From: Candidula unifasciata
Taxonomy: Eukaryota; Mollusca; Gastropoda; Stylommatophora; Geomitridae
Length of the DNA stretch: 64,000 nt
NCBI GenBank assembly: GCA_905116865.2
Contig: CAJHNH020001574.1
Coordinates: forward strand, 62,001 to 126,000
Reading direction: 5' to 3'
The position numbers and the translations under genes are program-made. Every line of letters begins with the position of its first letter. Position 1 is the stretch's first letter. The notes beneath the pieces were generated by a model. It did not search any database. It was not told where the DNA came from and was given only the letters and a program-made list of their open reading frames with translations. Shown piece after piece: positions 51,901-60,900 of the stretch.

Positions 51901-54900
51901 CCCATTACTTATGAAACAAACAAGCCATTATTTGTATAAGCTTTTATTAAGTTCACTTTTGTTTCTATATTTATTTGTATATCTGATACAAACTTGGAGT
52001 TTGATTTTTACAATATTTCCTGATAAGCTATCGAGCCAAAATTTTGCACATACACACTTTTTGTATGACAATATAATGTGGTATAAAAATATTCAGAAAT
52101 TTTTTTTATATGATCATTTTGGATGTCAACATTATTATTTGGTCCCACAATAAAATATTTAGTTTAATCAGAAATAATTCATAATTTCACCATCAAAACA
52201 TTGCTTCTGATATCTACACTATTTCTTCATAATCTATACAGTTCAAATCTTGCCCAATTATATTTAGTAGATGACAATGCCATGTGCTGCAAACATATTA
52301 GGATTTTTTTAAACCCAGAATTTTTTTTAAATTCCATAATTCTGTTAAGTACATATATTCATTGTCTGTTAGCTGATCAACAGAAATTCATTATAATAGG
52401 AAATCATGACACAGAGATGATGGAAAACACATCATTAGCATATGACTTGTCATTAAGTTTGGGCAATAAGGATACATCTGATACATTTACTAATTTCAAA
52501 TTAGATCTGTGTTCTAGTCTTCATTATGCTTTTTTGCCAAACAATCCAGATATTTATCTCAGTATTCCCTTGAAGTTTGCCAGTTTTCACTATCTTTTCA
52601 AGTTTAACCTTAGTGACAAATGGCTTTTAACATTTTCAAAACAATTAAATTAGTACATAAACAATTTCCATTATCTACAGTTTAGAATAAGAATGCAGAA
52701 ATCAAATGTAATAAAAGTTTAAATAGAATTATAAAGACAGCTTACTGACATATAACCATAATTATGGAGATAAAGGGTTTACATGTAAACATAATGATAA
52801 TAATATAAATATGATTATTTACAAAAGGTTTGCATAACCTTGTCATCATCATCATCCCATAACACTACGTGTCGTTGGGTCACCAGTTTCTGTTCACTGT
52901 CTGATCAGCTCCCTTCACTTTTGGCGGTCAGTTGCGATGGACTTCATGGTTGCCTGCCTGAGGCCTGTCCAGTGAGTCAGGTTCTGTAACCAGGTGTTTC
53001 TTGGCCTGCCTCTTCTCCTCTTCCCCTCTAGTGAGTACTGCAGTATTGTTTTTGAGAGGCCGTTAGATCATGTCCATACCATTGCATTTTTCGACTTTTC
53101 ACTGTAGTTAAAAGAGGTTCATAGTTGCCAATGTGCATAACCTTATAGACACCTAGAAAAACCCCATATGTATTCTTATGATGTAATGAAAACTCCACCT
53201 GCACTAAAGGTTCCACTTTGTTGAGCCTCCTCAAACCTTCCACCAGCTTGGCAAGATCCTGTGGGTTGACTGGCTCCACAGCCACTCGCACAACAGGACT
53301 CACCGAGAACTTGAGAACCTGGTAAACAGGAAATAATTCTTCTCAGAGCAAAAATCATTTGTGCAAAATAATGACATAAATCACAAAATACAAGGTCTGA
53401 CAATTAGGATGAGACTAATTCCATAAAAATCAAAATAATCAACAGTTGAAGATTTAACCTGTATCTCACTCATTCAAAGTATTGCTCTTTAAGTCGATGT
53501 TACAGCCCTTTAGAAGTCATCAATATCGTTAAAGAAGGTCTTTTCAATCGTAACTTTAATTTTGGGAATAGAAATAATCACAGGGAGACAAATCTGGGGA
53601 ATAGGATGGAAGGCTGAGAAAACACACTTGTATTTTGGCCCAAAATTCTCGTTTTTATGATTTCTCTTGGGTACTAAACCCGCTGATGTTTTTGGTCACC
53701 AGACAACGAATGTACAAACTGGCAAGCAACTTTTTTCTTTATAAAATCTTGCACTAAAATGTTATGAATGGTCTCTCTATTAACACCAGATTCATCTGCC
53801 ATCCCCCTCAGAGTAAAACAATGATCTTCTTGTATCTGTTCTCTGACTTTTGCAATGAGTTCATCATTACGAACAGAAATTTGACGTCCAGGTCTAGGTG
53901 CATTAGTGATCATTTCCACACCACTTTTTAATCGTGAATACCACCTAAAAATTTGTGCACGAGATAAACAATTATCCCCATAAACTTGTTGCATCAGAAA
54001 ATAACCCTGTGTATGTTTAACGACATAACAGGGTAATGATGATGATGATGATAATGACATAAAAGTGTTGTGTAAGTCTCTGTGACCATTTTGTCATCTT
54101 TGTTTCTTAGTGTATTCAATTTTTAAAATTTGTATTCATATATATAGGAATGGCAAAACTTGGAGGTCATGCGTGTTTTCTTGGACCAGATGATATTCAT
54201 TTGGGTGTAAATGAAAGTGTCAAAGACTCTGCCAGGTGGGACATTTTTTTTCTTCATCTCTCCCTGCAGTGACCTCAGAGAAGTATTGGGGTCAGATGTT
54301 ATGATTATCTATATGTTCTTTCTAATGTATTTTATAAGCTGGTCTTAATTTCTTTAAGGTTGTTCTTGATGTTGCTTTTAAATGGCAGTTTTTCTGAGTT
54401 TTAAAATAAATGTAATGTTAGCTTTTTGCTAGGTGCTGATTATGTAACAATGCACCTCTGACTATGTCAACAAAATGGCGGCATGTTTGTTGTCTGCTTA
54501 TCGATCAGCATTGAAAAGTTGCCAGATCACAGATAAATGTTGCCTCTTTAGATTCCATACTTTGCTTCATAGCTGGAATTTTTGTCTTGGCAATAAAAAA
54601 ATCAGTCTCATTACTCAATTGTCGGACCTTGTAATCATTTTTCTTACTTCACAAGCAATCATTCATGACAGAAACTGAAAAATGCTCACATTTCATAAGA
54701 AAACAATACTTTTTGAAATGAAAAAAGTTTACACTTATGTAACTGAACCAGTATTCTGCCAAAACACTGCTATTACTGCCTGCATTCACCATCTCTGCAG
54801 TAAGGGCAGGGGGAAGTCGCTAGCCTGGGGATTTAGGGCTGAAAACAAGTATTCACTTGGAGATAAATGCTTGGAGATAAAGTGATAAATGCTCTTTCCC

Positions 54901-57900
54901 CTTCAGAATATTTTTTTTTTGGGGGGGGGGGGGGGGTCCTAAAAGTTTATTAATTCAAGCCACTGTATACTAGCTATCCTAAAAAATCTATTCAATGTAG
55001 ACAGGTGATCACGATTCCTGGTTGCCTGGAACAGCTCTCTTGATGATTTCCCTCCATGCCATCGTTTCAGCCCATCCAGCATCATCTTTCTTGGTCTGCC
55101 CATACTCCTTTTTCCACTGATCCTTCAAGTTGTCACAATGTTCTCCAATGTCTCTCTTCTCATTAAGTGGTCAAAGAACAGTGTTTGTCTCTTTCATTTT
55201 GGTGTATATAGAGAGCTACTTTCACTAGCTTCTTTCAAACAATCATTGTTAATTACTGTGGCCATCTCTGCTGCTTCCAAATTCTTCTTAATTTGTTTAC
55301 TGACATTCCAAAATTCGCTGCCATAGGTGCGACTGAACTTTTTTTTTCCCACAGTTATGTTAACTTTTTCTAGCTTAAACAGTTTTAGTAAATTAAACTG
55401 CACATGAAATAAATATAGAAGTTCATATTTATGTTAGCCCTTATCATCTTCTCAGAAAATAATGTTATACTGTGCTGAAAGGCAAGGCAATCACAGCCCA
55501 TGACTATTGCGAGTGTGACTAGCAAGATCCATTTGTGTAAATCATTTTTAACAGTTAGTGAACTGAATTTCAGGGCCATAAACACTGAATGTATGCGTAT
55601 TCAATGTGATTCTTCTCAGACACTCAGCTGCTGCAATCATGTTCTCCTTTATCCACACTTCCTTCCTGATTTCCCGCCTCCATACACCATCTTCAATGAG
55701 TAAGCACTGAGAAAACTTGAGATACCTGTTCTTTTTTAATACCTCAGGGTTTGTGATATTGTCATGCAACTCAATGTCAAGTACAATACACAAGTAACGA
55801 AGGTGAAATAAGGATTAACCAATGATTGCAAGTTCAGCTGCTTGGTACCAAAAAAAAGTTAACAGGTGTAAGAAACAGGCTACATTTTTTTGTTTTTCAC
55901 AAGCTTTTCATACTACTATGTTAAATAAACAGCAACAAATGTTTCAAGGTATTTATCTTTATCTTAGCTTTTTTTTTTTTTTCCACATAAAGTTTGCCAG
56001 TTGTCACTAAATGTTCAAGTTTATTTCTCCTTATAACATGCCCTAAAAATTTGATGGTCTACATTAATTTTTTTCTAATAAACTGACGGTTTATTTCTAC
56101 AACTGGGATGACTCTTTATAATTTTAGTCTCTTTTAAAAGCAAACATTGATTAATTTTACCTTCAAGTTGTGGGCGTGCTCAAAAGTAGAGATGGTGCCA
56201 CTTTTCTGCAAGAACTTGTCTACACCAACCAGACCCACAATGTTTCCACAGGGAGCATCATCCACCCCTTGGACCGAGCCGCCCATCATCACCACAGTTC
56301 TGTAATAACAAACCATCAATCATTTATTTAAACACACAAGCACAAGAGTTCTTAAAACTAACAACATTAGCAAACTTCTTTTTCTTCTTTTCATTTTCCC
56401 TGCCGGTGGTTTTCAGATGAGAAGGCCCCTGGGCCTCTAAGAAGGCTGTGGTGTGACACATCCTTGACTGATCCAATCAGGTTTCTACCAAAATGTCAAC
56501 TGGTCAGACCCAATATTTCTCTAGAGAAATGACTTAATGACTGGCTTGTCTTTTTGTGTCCTAAACGATGCGTCATGCATCTTCTAACATTCATGCTTGG
56601 TCAGAGAATACTAAAAAAATATGGTTACCCTGGTAGCAATTTCCCCCTACAAATTATTTTTTTTTTCTTCTGCATGTGTCTTTACAAGAGCAGTTAGAAC
56701 ACTGTGGTATGGTTTACAGATAGGCTGTGACATCTTTGCCTTTCAATCCAAAACATCCAAATTCAGCAAGCCCCTAATTAGTCACTTTTTATGACATGTT
56801 TGTTAAGGGGGGGGGGGGGGGGTCGTCAGGTCTATCCCCCCCCCCCCCCCCACAGGGTAATCTAAAAATGATAACAATGGGAAAAAAAGTTTTTTGGTCA
56901 GTATTACACTGGTCAACTGTGGCTGCATTAAAAATTTAAATATATACAACAGAATTTAAAAAAAAAACATTAAAAAAAGAATACAACAAAGCTGTTTAAA
57001 GCAGAACATCCACAAATTTAAATTTTACCTTGGAATTGTCTGAATGTACAAGTCTCTCTTCTTTTGAGCATTTGGGTCATAATCAGGACCCATAATTCGC
57101 ACTTTTTGGCCAGGGCTACTGTTCCTGAAAAAACTCTTCCAACAGCGTAGAAACGACCCTTCTCAGCAGACGGTACCATCTTGGAGATGTACATCATTAA
57201 AGGTCCATTGGGATCACAGGCTTTCATTGCTGTAGAGGATAATTATAATGTTTAACAAATATGCATAATAACTCAGATACTTCTCTTTGAATATTAGAAC
57301 AATAAGTCTGTTCACACCTAGTTAAGTTTTTCTCGATAATTAGATGTGCCACATTACAAATCTATTTTTTTTTTTCACAATTACACTTTAAAAAAAAATT
57401 ATTTACCTATTTTCTTTTCACTCTGCAGTATTTCATGTTTATGTTTATGCTTTTTAACGGATCAACATCATGGCCCACAGGTGTAACCCATAAGTGCTCG
57501 GTTCTTCTTCTAACTCAAGCCTAAATCAGAAGAATCTCAGCGCAGTGCACAAAGTATGTAGCACCAGCGAGGATCCTGAAATACTTTGGGTAGATTTTAA
57601 ACTCCAAATTTTGCCCGGGCAGCGCCAATAGGCTACTCTTTTCGATTTCCAAATGCAAAGGGATTTTTTACATGCGCAACAATACACACGGGCGCCAGGT
57701 CTTACTACCCAGAGACCAGGGGGAAATTACTAGAAATCCATGTGAAAAATTCCCACCCTTCACCGGCATGCCTCGAGACCACGCAGCCCCCTGCAGTATT
57801 TCAAAGAAATAAAATAAGGCAGAACATTTTTTAGTTCATAATTATCTTTTTGTGTAGCTTTAAGCATACTTTTTTTAGTCTGTACTTAATGTACACAATA

Positions 57901-60900
57901 TGCAGTTCCAAAGTCATTTAGGGAAGCAAAGAACAGTAATGCTGTTAAGTAAAGGTCCCTTTTCAAGTCAGTGGCGCATCAGGAGTAGGAGGATAGACTT
58001 ACATTTTTATCTCGTTGGGTGATGGGGGTCAACATCATGCTGGCACCGGCTACCTTTACTTCCCACGGATTAACCCTGTACCCATTTAAGGTTGGATCCA
58101 CCTGGAAGCCAAGTTCTTTAAATGAAAAAAAAAATACAGCTCAATGCAGATTTGAACCATGGACCTTTAGACCCAACAATGCTGTACCCAACAATATATG
58201 TTGTAAGACATGACTAAAAAAGGTTCACATGAGACTGTCTACCTCTTCCTGTAGCAAAATTTAAGCTACAAAATCCAGCTTATCATAACTGTCTACAAAT
58301 TGCTTGAGTTGGTGACTACTAGTGCTCAACTGGGAGTTGAAAGGCAGACTTATGGTTTGTGTGCAGCTTCTAATCTCTTGTACTGTTGCTTCCATTGATG
58401 AAGAACTGCATTTCTAGTGAGGATTTTATTTTGCTCCCTGACAGAAAAAAATCATAAGCCTTACAGAGGATTCAAACCTGGGTCTCCCCCAAACAAACTA
58501 GGGGTCTTAAAAATGTGATCAACATTGAACAGTTAACACTTGGAGTCATATGGCAAAGATTTTTACTAAAAATCAGCATGCAGAGGATTAATGCAAAGGA
58601 TTAGGAAGAAAATACAACCAGAAATCAAAGAACATTGTGGGTTCATAGAAGGAAGGAGTACAATAAATAGTGTGTATCTCCTGAGAATATTAATATAGCA
58701 TTCTAAAGAAGTGAAAAAAAATGACATGACATTGATTACACAAAGGCTTTTTATAAAGAAGGACACTTCAACATGATAAAAATGCTTACAAATCTACAAA
58801 CTGATGGGAAAGACTTTAGGACTGATTGAGAATATATACTTGAAACAACATGCTACTATCGATAATGAAGTAGATAAGTACCGATCAAACGAGACAGGCA
58901 TCCGACAAGTATGTGGTTGGCCTTCTCTTTCCAGTTGGTGACACCAAGTGTTTGCATGTCTGCCTGGACATTATCTCTCCATCCTCTTCTTGATCTGCCT
59001 CGTGGTCTACGACCATTCATCTCCCTTGTGTACACAGTTTGTTCTTCTTTGTCATCTGACATGCTTTCAATATCAACCATTTCAGTCTATTAGCTCTCAT
59101 GATGCCAGTGATCAATGCTGATTTAAACAGATTATGAGTTATTACAGCATTATAACATTTATATTTATCAACAAAATGACATTAAGAATGGGTATTTAGT
59201 AGTTTACAGTATTTAGCAAGAATCAATGCACCTTCTGCAGCGTCATCATCTAATGGACCCTCGTACAGCAGCTCAGTGCGGTAGGTCTGTGCTGTTACAG
59301 GGGATGGCAAGTGCAAAATAATCATGTCCAACATGGCATCAGCGGCAGGAAGCCAAGTCTTCATGGCTGCTCTCATGAACTCTTTGCCCTCAAGTTCGAG
59401 GTCATTTTGTGTCAGATGGTATCCTAGTTTTTGAAGTAGAGCACTGGTGTTTGCTTTGTCGCAGTCTGTGGCTGCTTGGAGAATCTGTGGAATTAACAAA
59501 ATATATCATTATCGTTGATTATTACGAGAGCCCAATGGTGTAGCGGCTAGAGACTTACCCACGTATCCAAAGGTCACTGGTTCAGGTCCTAACTTAAAAA
59601 AAAAAAAAAACTGGCCTTCAGGCTGACCCAGCCTTAAATGGCTACCAGGTAAAATCCTAGAAAGTAAAGGCGGCTGGCGTGATGTTGACCATATCACAAA
59701 CCAAGTGCTGATTGGTCTATAAAATATAGGTCTAGCCCTATGTGCCAAATACATCTGAGGGTGCGGAAAAGGGTCTTTCCTTTTATTTATTTTTTAAATG
59801 AGGATTATGTTGTGCTTGTGTGCCATTATCACATTTATTTATAACACCTTTATAGGTGTGCATACTGTTATTTTGCTTTTTTTTTTACTATTCATAGTTT
59901 TAATACAGCTGATAAAGTTATCGGGAAAAAAAAAAAAGAAATTGAGCTGCATATCCTTTACAGGATGTTTACAGACCAACCCTAGAATTTGTTTGCTGGC
60001 TGGTTTTACTAGGCAATTTAGGTAATTGGACAATTTTATGTTCAGTATTTTGTCACTGCTTACTGAACAGTCAACGCTCTATATCACTGTCCAGTTCTAC
60101 ATCAAGCGGACGAACAGCTGAAATAAACTAGTATCTCAGTTATCAACTGTGTTTGCAACCCCCGAGTCACATATGCTGTCTTGAAAAGAAAAAAAAAGAG
60201 CAATACAAAGAGATCTTCTTCATGTTCACCCGCTGTAAACTTAAATGGAAAGTTCTAGTTTTTCATCTACTCCTTGACTTTAGTTTTGTTCCAGAACTTT
60301 GAGTTTTTCCATGTACATCAATTTTACAGTAATGGCTTATTTGTATGCAGACTGTTAGTTACTTGTCTCTCAGGTAGATACACTCCAACTCTGAATGAAA
60401 TAAAGGGATAAATACCAATAGAACAAGCTAATATAATAATAATTATAATTATTATGGCTGCCTGGGTCACAAACAGTTAAATTCTACAAAGCACAAATAT
60501 AATATTTACCTTGATTAGAGGTTCAAGGACAAACTGGTTAAACCCTCTCACAGATCCTTCAGTCACTTCAGTTGTCCATTGGCAAGTCTTTGGGTTGTAG
60601 AAGTTCTCACCCCAAAGCCTTTTCATGAGTTTCTCTTCCTTGATGCCAAACTTTGCAGCATAGAGATTGGCAAACTGCCGGAGGTTGAACCCCCATCCAT
60701 GGAGACCAGAACCAAAAGCAACATTGCCTTTTGATGGGTCCATCTTAATATAGTGACAAATAAAGTATATTTTCAGGAGACACAAAACACTGGGTTACAG
60801 TCTAAAATATCATCATCAATACGTGCTGTTATATGTCACACAGGGCTCACAGTCTAGCCGTCCATTCTATTCTGTCCTGTGCAACTCTCTGGACATCAGG

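Noticed and set aside
52201..52653. A 150-codon ORF as a gene inside an eEF2-like intron.
   Set aside because: AT-rich, no recognisable domain, and the preceding ORF shows a degraded copy of part of it. More likely repeat-derived chance.
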